From: an uncultured Flavobacteriaceae bacterium
GTDB lineage: Bacteria > Bacteroidota > Bacteroidia > Flavobacteriales > Flavobacteriaceae
Reading direction: 5' to 3'
DNA length: 11,059 bases
Assembly (NCBI GenBank): GCA_938041595.1
Contig: CALITN010000135.1
Location: 1 to 11,059, forward strand
The notes under the pieces are model-generated. The model had not been told where the DNA came from, searched no databases, and worked only from the letters and a program-made list of their open reading frames with translations. The position numbers and the translations under genes are program-made. Shown here piece by piece: positions 1-7,450 of this stretch. Within the stretch, counting starts at the first letter, position 1. Every line of letters starts with the position of its first letter.

Positions 1-117
1 GCCAGTATAGAAAAAGCCAAAACCCTTTTGCAATGGGAACCCCAATATACGCTTGATGATGCCTTGGCATCTGCTTGGAAATGGGAGCAAAAAAATCACG
101 CTGACAACAAAGAATAA
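1..117 (+). CDS. galE: UDP-glucose 4-epimerase, C-terminal end (partial)
   Basis: Only the last 38 codons and the TAA stop are inside the window; the frame is open from base 1. The visible peptide has the pattern A-x-x-x-L-x-W-x-P-x-Y-x-L-D-D-x-L-x-x-x-W-x-W, ending in a charged tail. This is the usual C-terminus of GalE-type extended short-chain dehydrogenases, where a helix with 'LGW.P' and a terminal 'W.W' precede the stop. Full-length GalE (about 340 residues) interconverts UDP-glucose and UDP-galactose using bound NAD. The catalytic Ser/Tyr-x-x-x-Lys and the NAD-binding motif lie outside the window, so another nucleotide-sugar epimerase of the same superfamily cannot be excluded. It reads in the same direction as glpK but is 125 bp away, so cotranscription is uncertain. 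Confidence 0.6.
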   Translation, partial: ASIEKAKTLLQWEPQYTLDDALASAWKWEQKNHADNKE

Positions 118-153
118 ATAAGGGAGGGTAAAAACCTCAACTTTAAAGTAAAA

Positions 154-246
154 ATGAAACGAGCACAACAACAAACGAGGTACATGGGAACAACTACAGC
201 TGAGCCCTCTCTATCACCAGTTAAAAAACAAAGTTTAGACAGATGA
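154..246 (+). CDS. Possible 30-residue ORF overlapping the glpK start
   Basis: An ATG in an A-rich context (TAAAAATGAAA) opens 30 codons that end in TGA. That stop shares the ATGA tetranucleotide with the glpK start codon, the arrangement typical of translationally coupled genes. The peptide is polar, with three consecutive Gln and several Lys/Arg, no hydrophobic segment and no recognised domain. It could be a small leader peptide coupled to glpK. It could equally be a chance ORF in an untranslated leader, since 30 codons can easily arise by chance. I see no run of regulatory codons such as those of attenuation leaders. An AGGGAGGG purine tract lies at 121-128, too far upstream to act as its ribosome binding site. 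Confidence 0.2.
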   Translation: MKRAQQQTRYMGTTTAEPSLSPVKKQSLDR

Positions 247-1709
247 AATATATTTTATCTCTTGATGCTGGAACGACAAGTTCACGAGCTATTTTATTTG
301 ATCAGAAGGGGAAACAACAATCCATTTCACAGCACGAATTTGAACAGTATTTTCCCAAGGAAAGTTGGGTAGAACACGATGCGATTGAAATATGGAACAC
401 CCAACTGAAGGCGATCCGAGAGGTGCTTTCTCAACCTGGAATTGACCCGAATGCAATTGCAGCACTAGGAATTACCAACCAACGAGAGACTACTATTATT
501 TGGGATCGAGTCACAGGGATTCCAGTCCATAAAGCGATCGTTTGGCAAGACCGTCGTACAGCATCAATTTGCGAATCTTTGGCGACTCACCAACAAACTT
601 TTTTAGACAAAACAGGCTTGGTGCTTGATGCCTATTTTTCCGGAACCAAGATCCAATGGATTCTCGACAGCGACCCTTCATTGCGGCAACGTGCCGAGGC
701 CGGAGAACTCGCTTTTGGAACGGTTGATTCTTGGTTGATTTGGAATCTGACTGGAGGACAGACCCATGTTACAGATGTGACCAATGCAAGCAGAACCTTA
801 CTCTTTAACATTCATAGTCTGGAATGGGATACAGAGTTATTGACCTTACTAGATGTACCTAAGGCGCTACTACCCAAAGTCGTTAGTAGTTCCGAAGTGG
901 TAGGAACAACAGCCAAAGCTATTTTGGGGCTTGAAATCCCAATCAGTGGGATTGCTGGAGATCAACAGGCGGCATTGTTCGGTCAATTGTGCCTTGCCCC
1001 AGGCGATGTCAAAAACACCTACGGTACCGGCTGCTTTTGTATTATGAATACCGGAGACAAAGCGGTGGTCTCAAAAAATAAAATGCTAACAACCATTGCT
1101 TGGCAATACAATGGAAAAGTGTCCTATGCCCTAGAGGGCAGTGTTTTTGTCGCGGGTGCCTTGGTACAATGGTTGCGTGATCAGCTACAAATGATTCCTT
1201 CTGCAGAAGCCATCGAAGCATTGGCTGAATCGGTTGATGACAATGGTGGAGTTACAGTTATTCCCGCCTTATCTGGTCTGGGAGCTCCCTATTGGGAACC
1301 CCAAGCCACAGGAGCGATCATGGGGATCACTCGTGGAACAAAAAAAGGCCATATAGCTCGAGCCGCTTTGGAAGCGATCGCTTTGCGAACGCGAGATATT
1401 ATTATTGAAATGCAAAAGGATGCCGGAGTCCATTTTGATTCTCTCAAAGTAGATGGTGGGGCAAGCAACAATAATCTTTTGATGCAAATTCAGTCCGATT
1501 TATTGGAAAAGCAGGTAGTGCGACCTCAGACAACAGAGACCACTGCTCTTGGGGCAGCCTTTTTTGCAGGTCTTGCTGTTGGGTTTTGGAAAAACGAACA
1601 AGAGCTACAAGAGATATGGGTTTCAGATCGTGTTTTTGACCCTACCCCAAACCCATCCAATCACAAAACAATTTCCCTTTGGGAAAAACGAATCCAAAAC
1701 AGTTTGTAA
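243..1709 (+). CDS. glpK: Glycerol kinase
   Basis: This cytoplasmic FGGY-family kinase (488 residues, close to the usual ~500) uses ATP to phosphorylate glycerol to sn-glycerol-3-phosphate, trapping it in the cell. The start is set by the family N-terminus, with the phosphate-binding loop DAGTTSSR at residues 8-15. Other landmarks are the glycerol-contacting R-E pair (81-82) in GITNQRE, WQDRRT (101-106), DAYFSGTK (129-136), the catalytic Asp240 in GIAGDQQAALFGQ, the adenine-side YGTGCF (260-265), GLGAPYWEP (345-353) and the FGGY signature GGASNNNLLMQ (405-415). The allosteric loop just before the catalytic Asp is short. The position matching E. coli Arg236, which binds fructose-1,6-bisphosphate, is Glu231. 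The His phosphorylated by HPr in Firmicutes enzymes is also absent. It is followed 6 bp later by glpD. No Bacteroidota-type promoter (TTG/TAnnTTTG) is evident just upstream. Confidence 0.97.
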   Translation: MKYILSLDAGTTSSRAILFDQKGKQQSISQHEFEQYFPKESWVEHDAIEIWNTQLKAIREVLSQPGIDPNAIAALGITNQRETTIIWDRVTGIPVHKAIVWQDRRTASICESLATHQQTFLDKTGLVLDAYFSGTKIQWILDSDPSLRQRAEAGELAFGTVDSWLIWNLTGGQTHVTDVTNASRTLLFNIHSLEWDTELLTLLDVPKALLPKVVSSSEVVGTTAKAILGLEIPISGIAGDQQAALFGQLCLAPGDVKNTYGTGCFCIMNTGDKAVVSKNKMLTTIAWQYNGKVSYALEGSVFVAGALVQWLRDQLQMIPSAEAIEALAESVDDNGGVTVIPALSGLGAPYWEPQATGAIMGITRGTKKGHIARAALEAIALRTRDIIIEMQKDAGVHFDSLKVDGGASNNNLLMQIQSDLLEKQVVRPQTTETTALGAAFFAGLAVGFWKNEQELQEIWVSDRVFDPTPNPSNHKTISLWEKRIQNSL

Positions 1710-1715
1710 TACCCC

Positions 1716-3272
1716 ATGAAACGAGAGGAGCATCTTAAAAAAGCCATCAGTCGAAAAAAACCTTGGGATATTGTCATTATTGGAGGTGGTGCATCGGGGC
1801 TGGGGGCCGCTGTAGATGCGGCCAGTCGTGGCTATAAAACCCTTTTGTTGGAAAAATACGATTTTGCCAAAGGCACTTCCTCCCGAAGTACCAAGCTGGT
1901 GCATGGGGGCGTTCGTTATCTTCAAAACGGAGATATCTCTTTGGTTGTGGAAGCACTCAAAGAGCGAGGGATTATGCGTAAAAATGCACCCCATTTGGTT
2001 CGCGATTTAAGCTTTGTGATTCCCTCATACGATTGGTGGAACAGCCCTTTTTATGGAATCGGACTCAAGATTTATGACATGATGGCCGGCAATCTTGGAT
2101 TGGGCCCTTCAACGATGTTGGATCGGGAGGAAACGATTGAATTAATTCCCAATGTAAAAAAAGAAGGACTTCGCGGTGGGGTGATCTATCACGATGGACA
2201 ATTTGATGATGCCCGAATGGCGGTGAGTTTGGCACAAACTGCAGCCAATCATGGAGCTAGTTTGGTGAATTATTGTGGGGTAACGGATTTGATCAAAAAA
2301 AACAACATGATCGAAGGGGTTGTGATCAAAGATGAATTAACACAAACCAGTTACTCTGTTTCGGCCAAGGTAGTGGTTAATGCCACCGGGGTCTTTTCCG
2401 ATGACATCATGCAAATGGATCAACCCAAAGCCAAGAAGCGCATCAAGCCGAGTCAAGGCGTTCATATTGTTTTAGATAAACGTTTTCTGAATGGCCCGCA
2501 CGCCATTATGGTTCCTCATACAACTGACGGACGCGTTCTTTTTGCAGTGCCGTGGAACGGTTATGTTGTAGTTGGAACTACCGATACCCAGACCGAGGAG
2601 ACTCTGGTTGAACCCGTGGCCTTGGAAACAGAAATTGATTTTATTCTCGAAAATGCAGGGGCTTATATGACCACACCACCGACTCGATCGGATGTTAAAA
2701 GTGTCTTTTCGGGCTTACGGCCTCTTGCGGCGCCAGAAGATGATGGTGCTGCGACAAAGGAAATTTCCCGGCATCACAAGGTGATTGTGAGTACTTCGGG
2801 TTTGATTAGTATTTTGGGAGGAAAGTGGACTACCTATCGTAAAATGGCAGAAGATATCGTCAATACGGCTCAGTCCGTAGGAGGTTTGCCAGAGCGAAGT
2901 TGTATCACCCACAACCTTACCATTCATGGGTATGATTATAATTCGGATTGGGCTGATGCATTGCACGTTTACGGAACGGATATTGAAAAAATTAAAGCTC
3001 TAGATGATCGAGGGAATCATTCTTTGAGCGATGAAATTTTTATAACGCCAAACCAAATTCTCTGGGCCGTTCGAGAAGAAATGGCCATGAACGTAGAGGA
3101 CGTTTTGGCACGACGCACACGTGCCCTTTTTTTGAATGTTGATGAGTGCATTCGTTTGGCACCGCAAATCGCAAAAATCATTGCCGATCAATGCGGCTAT
3201 GATTCGAATTGGATCGATTCTGAGGTGTCTTCTTTTCTGACCCTTTGCAACAACTACCGACTGGCAGAATAA
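1716..3272 (+). CDS. glpD: FAD-dependent glycerol-3-phosphate dehydrogenase
   Basis: This enzyme oxidises sn-glycerol-3-phosphate to dihydroxyacetone phosphate on FAD and passes electrons to quinone, probably at the inner face of the cytoplasmic membrane. Its 518 residues fit the aerobic GlpD family. Visible features are the Rossmann FAD loop GGGASGLG (23-30), the ribose-binding acid in LLLEK (Glu46), the family motif HGGVRYL (63-69), VNATG (221-225), the substrate-region GLRPL (333-337), the signature GGKWTTYRKMAED (368-380), and a C-terminal DAO_C-type helical domain from about 398 to the end with ILWAVREEMAMNVEDVLARR. No signal peptide or transmembrane helix is seen, as expected for a peripheral enzyme. 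It begins 6 bp after the glpK stop, so the two are cotranscribed. It ends 18 bp from the convergent DoxX-like gene, with no strong terminator hairpin in that gap. Confidence 0.96.
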   Translation: MKREEHLKKAISRKKPWDIVIIGGGASGLGAAVDAASRGYKTLLLEKYDFAKGTSSRSTKLVHGGVRYLQNGDISLVVEALKERGIMRKNAPHLVRDLSFVIPSYDWWNSPFYGIGLKIYDMMAGNLGLGPSTMLDREETIELIPNVKKEGLRGGVIYHDGQFDDARMAVSLAQTAANHGASLVNYCGVTDLIKKNNMIEGVVIKDELTQTSYSVSAKVVVNATGVFSDDIMQMDQPKAKKRIKPSQGVHIVLDKRFLNGPHAIMVPHTTDGRVLFAVPWNGYVVVGTTDTQTEETLVEPVALETEIDFILENAGAYMTTPPTRSDVKSVFSGLRPLAAPEDDGAATKEISRHHKVIVSTSGLISILGGKWTTYRKMAEDIVNTAQSVGGLPERSCITHNLTIHGYDYNSDWADALHVYGTDIEKIKALDDRGNHSLSDEIFITPNQILWAVREEMAMNVEDVLARRTRALFLNVDECIRLAPQIAKIIADQCGYDSNWIDSEVSSFLTLCNNYRLAE

Positions 3273-3290
3273 GCCCCTCCAAGGGACTCG

Positions 3291-3638
3291 TTATTTGAGG
3301 TACTGATATGCCCAGTAGATCAAAAAAAATTGGAGTGGGATTCGCATGATTAGAATCCATAAGGGAACGCCCAGGCGATTGCCCGGGAAAAGCATATTGA
3401 CATGAACCAATAAGAGAAAAACAATCAACATGGCGATGATTCCCCACAAGGCGAGGCTTCTTATTTTAGGGAAAAACACCCCCAAACCTAAAAGAACTTC
3501 AGCGATACCGCTCAAGTAGATCAGAAAATTATGTGCTGGGAGAAACGTCGGCATGAGAGGTCTGTAAAAACCAGTATGGGTGAAATGAAGAATACCCAAA
3601 ACGATATAAAGGGCTCCCATGATATAAAGTGAATACAT
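3291..3638 (-). CDS. DoxX-like small membrane protein
   Basis: This 115-residue, strongly hydrophobic protein has four predicted membrane segments, at about residues 3-18, 38-56, 62-84 and 94-113. The pattern G-x-L-H-F near residue 15, the P-x-x-x-L-P loop (residues 30-34), and SGIAEVLLGLG (43-53) followed by a helix-capping P-K-x-R match DoxX-type proteins of the COG4270 kind. The C-terminal R-I-P-L-Q-x-x-L-I-Y-W-A also fits. These are inner-membrane proteins with no firmly established reaction; some family members are linked to quinone or redox partners. Nothing in the sequence identifies a substrate. It is the last gene of the leftward run, 85 bp after the VPS10-like gene, and is convergent with glpD. 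A second Met at residue 7 is an alternative start; the longer form is preferred because it completes the first helix. Confidence 0.75.
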   Translation of the reverse strand: MYSLYIMGALYIVLGILHFTHTGFYRPLMPTFLPAHNFLIYLSGIAEVLLGLGVFFPKIRSLALWGIIAMLIVFLLLVHVNMLFPGNRLGVPLWILIMRIPLQFFLIYWAYQYLK

Positions 3639-3644
3639 AGCTTA

Positions 3645-3677
3645 CAATTTTAATCAGTGTCACTAAATAATTAACAA
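3645..3677 (-). promoter_or_regulatory. Possible Bacteroidota-type promoter for the DoxX-like gene
   Basis: Read on the minus strand, a TTG (at 3677-3675) is followed after 22 bp by TAAAATTG (3652-3645). This matches the Bacteroidota -7 consensus TAnnTTTG at all but one position. The spacing is at the long end, and the -7 box ends only 6 bp before the ATG, so a transcript from here would be nearly leaderless. The region is AT-rich and chance matches are likely. Confidence 0.22.
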
Positions 3678-3723
3678 TCAGAGTACGGTAATAAAATTTT
3701 TAAGATTGAAAAAAGACAATATA

Positions 3724-6700
3724 TTAGTGATCACCCTGTATGTATGGTGCTCCAAATTGCTGTAGCTTTTTTTCCAGTTGGGGTAGCATTTTCTTTGTAA
3801 TAACATCCAATTCTGGGCGGTAAATGGCTATCATTTGCTGGGCAATAGAAAGGCTTTTACGATGCAAAGCGGTGGGTCCGTAAGTAGTGCTGAGACCTCT
3901 ATAGGCAACCCTCAGATGTGTTTGAATATTTGGAGGGTTTTTTTCGCCCACTTCTTCTCGAGCGGCACTTCCTGTAGCCTTTCGCTCTAACACAAATAAG
4001 GCTTGCTCGATTTTACTGAGGTCTTCAACAAACAACTCCGGACTGGATTCCGTTCGACGGGCAGCCATTTTTAAGGCGGCAGCTTTCTTTTGGGCTTGCG
4101 CAAATTGATCTTGCAAAACAGTCACCTCGCGAGAAACGGAATTATACTCTTTTCGATAGGCATTAAACGTAGCATAATCAACCCCCTTTAAAACACTCTC
4201 CCGAATGGGCTTCACCTCAAAATTGACCGATGCTCCTAGAGGACTTATCTGACTGTTTTGTTCGAGATAAAGTTGGGCGGAATAGTTACCAGGGGTTACC
4301 ATTGGCCCACTGGGGTTGCGATCACTAATGCGTTCAGGATTCACGGAGCGGATGCTTGCATGACGAAGATTCCACGCTAAACGATGGGTTCCTTTTTCGG
4401 CTTGTTGATTCAGGTTTCGAATCACATTCCCATCACTATCTTTGATCGTGAGCCATACTTTAGCAGGGGCTTCTTGGTTTTCTGCATCCAAGCGTTCATA
4501 GCCTGGAAAGGGTATGTCACGTCCATTTTTGGAGCGTTCTTTTTCGCTTTCTTGGCGTTGTTGTTTTTGTGTTTTAAAATCCTCGGACAGATGATAGGTA
4601 AACACAGCACCAAAAGCTGGATTTTCCGCGATATAAAAATCTGCTCCGGTATTCCCTAAATTGCTTTTGGGAACAAACCATTTGGCGGCTCTTGGGGTGA
4701 AGAGGGTTCCTTTTTGTTTTAGGAGTTCTGGTGTCATTTCTCGAAGAGCGCTGTAGTCATCCAAGACATAAAAGCCACGTCCAAAAGATGCTGCTACAAG
4801 ATCATTTTCTCTTTGTTGAATGACCAAGTCACGGAAGCCCATGTTGGGGGTTCCCGGAAGTTTGTGCCAATCCACACCACCATTTAATGATGTGTATATC
4901 CCAAATTCTGTAGCCAAAAAGAAAAGTTCTTTTTTGACAGGATCCTGAACAATACGCCATAATAGCGTTCGTTGGGGAAGCGAATTGGATAAGGAAGTCC
5001 AGCTTTGTCCACGATCGGTACTTTTAAATAAATAGGGATTGAAATCTCCTTCTTTATGATTGTCCAAAACAGCATATACCGTATTGGGGTCGTGCAAGTC
5101 TGCTTTGATATCGTTGACAAATGTCCGTGCTGGAAGCCCCAATTTTGTCACAGGAATTGATGTCCATTGCTTCCCTCCATTGGCAGTGACTTGGATAAAA
5201 CCGTCATCGGTACCAGCATAGATCAAGCCTTTGACCAAAGGCGACTCACTCAAGGAAGTAATAGTATTGTAATTGGACATGGCACCCACATCCCAAGCAT
5301 TGTCCCAAGATTGTTTTCGTCCCATAATGGGGAGCGCGAGTCGTTCTTCGTTGCGAGTTAGGTCGCCGGATATGGGCGACCATTCATCCCCGCGATTCTC
5401 TGACTTCCACACGCGGTAGGAGGCGAAATAGAGCGTGGCGGGATTGTGTGGAGACACCAAAATAGGGGCATCCCAGTTAAATCTTTCATGGGGATCTCCG
5501 AGTTGTGCCTGGGGCTGAATAAAGAGTCGTTCCCCCGTCTTTAGATCCACCCGATGCAGTCCACCCTGTTGGGTTTCGGCATATATCAAATCGTTATAAA
5601 CGGGATCCGTAGCGGATTGATGACCATCGGAACTGAGTGTTTTATACCAATGTTTGTTGCTTATTCCTTCATTTTCGTCGGTTGCAGAGGGCCCTCCCGC
5701 CGAACCGTTGTCTTGGGTACCTCCAAAAATATGATAGAAGGGTGTGGCGTTGTTGACAGCCACCTTGTAAAATTGTGTAAGGGGGAGATTCTTATGATAA
5801 CGCCAGTTTTTTGCGAGATCAAAACTTTCATAAATTCCTGCATCAGTACCCAACATGAGATAATCGGGATCGTCTTTCTTGAATACAATAACGTGATTGT
5901 CGGAGTGTTTCTTTTTTTCACTGAGTTGCACAAAGGTTTTCCCTCCATCTTCTGAGGTCAAAACACGTACATTCATTAGATAAAGGCGATCGAACTTATG
6001 CGGACTTGCATAAAGTTCTTGGTAGTAATGAGGGCCAGTGGCACTCGATACAGCATTTGACATTTTTTTCCAAGAAGCTCCTTGGTTTTCAGATCGGAAT
6101 ACACCTCCAGTAGTTCGATCCAATTCGATAGCAGCATAGATCACATCTGGGTTTTGAGGAGATATAGCAAGGCCTATTTTACCCATGTTGGAGGTAGGCA
6201 ATCCGTTTTCTAATTCTTGCCAAGTTTCCCCTCCATCGGTCGATTTATGAATACCGGATCCAGGCCCTCCGCTCATTAGAGCAGCAACAGTGCGATGCCG
6301 ATCCCAAGTCGCCGCATAGAGTATTTTTGAATTTCGTGGATCCACCATGATGTCTGTTGCCCCAGTCCATTGGTTATTGCCCAGTACCCGACGCCAGTTT
6401 TTTCCACCATCGGTTGTTTTGTAAACACCTCGTTCGCCTCCTTTTTTCCAGAGTGGCCCCTGTACAGCGACCCACAGAATATCAGAATTATCCGGGTGAA
6501 CGATTATTTTAGAGATATGCTCGGAGGCTTTTAAGCCTCTATTTTTCCAACTTTTACCGCCATCTTGGGAGCGATAAATACCATCACCATAGGCCACATG
6601 GCGACCGCCCACATTTTCCCCAGTGCCCACCCAAACGGTGGCAGGATTTTGAGGGTCAAGCGTAACACAGCCTGTTGAATAAGAACTTTGATTGTCAAAA

Positions 6701-6972
6701 AGGGGAGTCCATGTTGTTCCCGCATTTTCTGTTTTCCAAACACCACCAGATCCTACGGCTACATACCAAATGTTGTCATTTTCAGGATGGAAAACAATAT
6801 CCGCAATTCGTCCCGATAAAAAAGCAGGGCCTACATTTCTAAATTGGAATGCTTCTAGGGGAAGCTCCTTTTTTTTGGATTCTTTTTTTCTTCGGTTTTG
6901 GGCACTTCCTTCAAAGGAAAAACTAAAAAGTAAAATAGGGATAAGGATAAATACAAAGTGCTTGCTCTTCAT
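3724..6972 (-). CDS. Secreted VPS10/sortilin-like Asp-box beta-propeller protein
   Basis: This 1082-residue protein starts with a classic Sec signal peptide: basic MKSKH, a hydrophobic core at about 6-20, and a likely signal peptidase I cut after A24 or Q25 in GSAQ. A Lys/Arg-rich linker follows. From about 45 to 740 it is a beta-propeller built from Asp-box (BNR) hairpins of the form [ST]-x-D/N-x-G-x-x-W. I count about eleven, near residues 80, 134, 185, 243, 293, 339, 382, 523, 595, 650 and 694, most preceded by a 'hP.n.d.iyva' strand. This is the layout of VPS10/sortilin-like proteins often labelled 'glycosyl hydrolase' in Bacteroidota. No catalytic glycosidase residues can be assigned, so that label is unsupported. 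Residues about 835-920 look like a beta-sandwich, and 930-1000 are helical and probably coiled coil. There is no lipobox cysteine and no obvious type IX secretion C-terminal domain. Its ligand or substrate is unknown. Confidence 0.88.
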   Translation of the reverse strand: MKSKHFVFILIPILLFSFSFEGSAQNRRKKESKKKELPLEAFQFRNVGPAFLSGRIADIVFHPENDNIWYVAVGSGGVWKTENAGTTWTPLFDNQSSYSTGCVTLDPQNPATVWVGTGENVGGRHVAYGDGIYRSQDGGKSWKNRGLKASEHISKIIVHPDNSDILWVAVQGPLWKKGGERGVYKTTDGGKNWRRVLGNNQWTGATDIMVDPRNSKILYAATWDRHRTVAALMSGGPGSGIHKSTDGGETWQELENGLPTSNMGKIGLAISPQNPDVIYAAIELDRTTGGVFRSENQGASWKKMSNAVSSATGPHYYQELYASPHKFDRLYLMNVRVLTSEDGGKTFVQLSEKKKHSDNHVIVFKKDDPDYLMLGTDAGIYESFDLAKNWRYHKNLPLTQFYKVAVNNATPFYHIFGGTQDNGSAGGPSATDENEGISNKHWYKTLSSDGHQSATDPVYNDLIYAETQQGGLHRVDLKTGERLFIQPQAQLGDPHERFNWDAPILVSPHNPATLYFASYRVWKSENRGDEWSPISGDLTRNEERLALPIMGRKQSWDNAWDVGAMSNYNTITSLSESPLVKGLIYAGTDDGFIQVTANGGKQWTSIPVTKLGLPARTFVNDIKADLHDPNTVYAVLDNHKEGDFNPYLFKSTDRGQSWTSLSNSLPQRTLLWRIVQDPVKKELFFLATEFGIYTSLNGGVDWHKLPGTPNMGFRDLVIQQRENDLVAASFGRGFYVLDDYSALREMTPELLKQKGTLFTPRAAKWFVPKSNLGNTGADFYIAENPAFGAVFTYHLSEDFKTQKQQRQESEKERSKNGRDIPFPGYERLDAENQEAPAKVWLTIKDSDGNVIRNLNQQAEKGTHRLAWNLRHASIRSVNPERISDRNPSGPMVTPGNYSAQLYLEQNSQISPLGASVNFEVKPIRESVLKGVDYATFNAYRKEYNSVSREVTVLQDQFAQAQKKAAALKMAARRTESSPELFVEDLSKIEQALFVLERKATGSAAREEVGEKNPPNIQTHLRVAYRGLSTTYGPTALHRKSLSIAQQMIAIYRPELDVITKKMLPQLEKKLQQFGAPYIQGDH

Positions 6973-7066
6973 TTTTTTGAATTTTATCTAAAATACAAAA
7001 ACATAGAGAAACCCATCACAATGCCCTTTAGACAGTAACGAGTGCTTTTCGCAGAGTGGTCTGTAA

Positions 7067-7405
7067 TTAATTTAGGGAGGTTTCCCCTTTTTCACCGGTT
7101 CGGATTCGGTAGGCCTCCTCTACGGGAAGAACAAAAATCTTTCCATCTCCAACCGAATCGGTTGCGGCAGATTTAAGGATGGCTTCAATGGTGGGTTGTA
7201 CAAATGCATCGTTGACAACAATGGATAAAAATCGTCTTTGTATTTCCGAAGTGCTGTAGCTTATTCCACGATATACATGGCCTTCTTTTTCGTTTCCTAC
7301 TCCCGTTACATCCCAATAACTAAAAAAATTGACTTCAACTTGGTGAAGTGCTTCTTTGACTTCTTTAAACTTTGATTTCCGAATGATCGCTTCAATTTTT
7401 TTCAT
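7067..7405 (-). CDS. PII-family nitrogen regulatory protein
   Basis: This trimeric cytoplasmic sensor binds ATP/ADP and 2-oxoglutarate and controls partner proteins through its T-loop. The 112-residue length is canonical. The start MKKIEAII is the family N-terminus. The C-terminal signature T-x-x-x-G-D-G-K-I-F-V lies at 82-92, and the ATP-contacting R-I-R-T-G-E at 100-105. In the T-loop (about 36-54) one residue is missing relative to E. coli GlnB, and the position of Gln39, which contacts Mg-ATP/2-oxoglutarate, is Glu39. Both T-loop tyrosines remain, Tyr45 in VYRG and Tyr50 equivalent to the uridylylated Tyr51. I recall this variant as typical of Bacteroidota PII proteins. No ammonium channel gene (amtB) is adjacent. 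The gene lies 45 bp after the M19 dipeptidase stop and could be read through from that operon. GlnB and GlnK cannot be told apart here. Confidence 0.93.
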   Translation of the reverse strand: MKKIEAIIRKSKFKEVKEALHQVEVNFFSYWDVTGVGNEKEGHVYRGISYSTSEIQRRFLSIVVNDAFVQPTIEAILKSAATDSVGDGKIFVLPVEEAYRIRTGEKGETSLN

Positions 7406-7450
7406 AGGATATGATTTTTTGTTGTGTACGCTTTCCGTTATAACTCCATA

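Noticed and set aside
1374..1381. GCGATCGC octamer (HIP1-like palindrome of cyanobacteria)
   Set aside because: I noticed only this one copy, inside glpK coding sequence where codon choice explains it, and the other genes do not suggest a cyanobacterium.
1623..1994. 123-codon minus-strand open frame across the glpK-glpD junction
   Set aside because: It is antisense to two well-supported enzymes and resembles no known family.
3275..3285. Hairpin CCCT-CCA-AGGG between the convergent glpD and DoxX-like genes
   Set aside because: The stem is only 4 bp and no T-tract follows on either strand, so it is not a convincing terminator.
5554..5955. 133-codon plus-strand open frame inside the VPS10-like gene
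   Set aside because: It lies wholly antisense to a strongly supported gene, has no recognisable domain, and its composition is what an antisense frame of Asp-box repeats would give.
6973..7066. Possible promoter upstream of the VPS10-like gene (minus-strand TTG then TATGTTTT)
   Set aside because: The spacing is about 13 bp, too short for the Bacteroidota -33/-7 arrangement, and the -7 match is imperfect.
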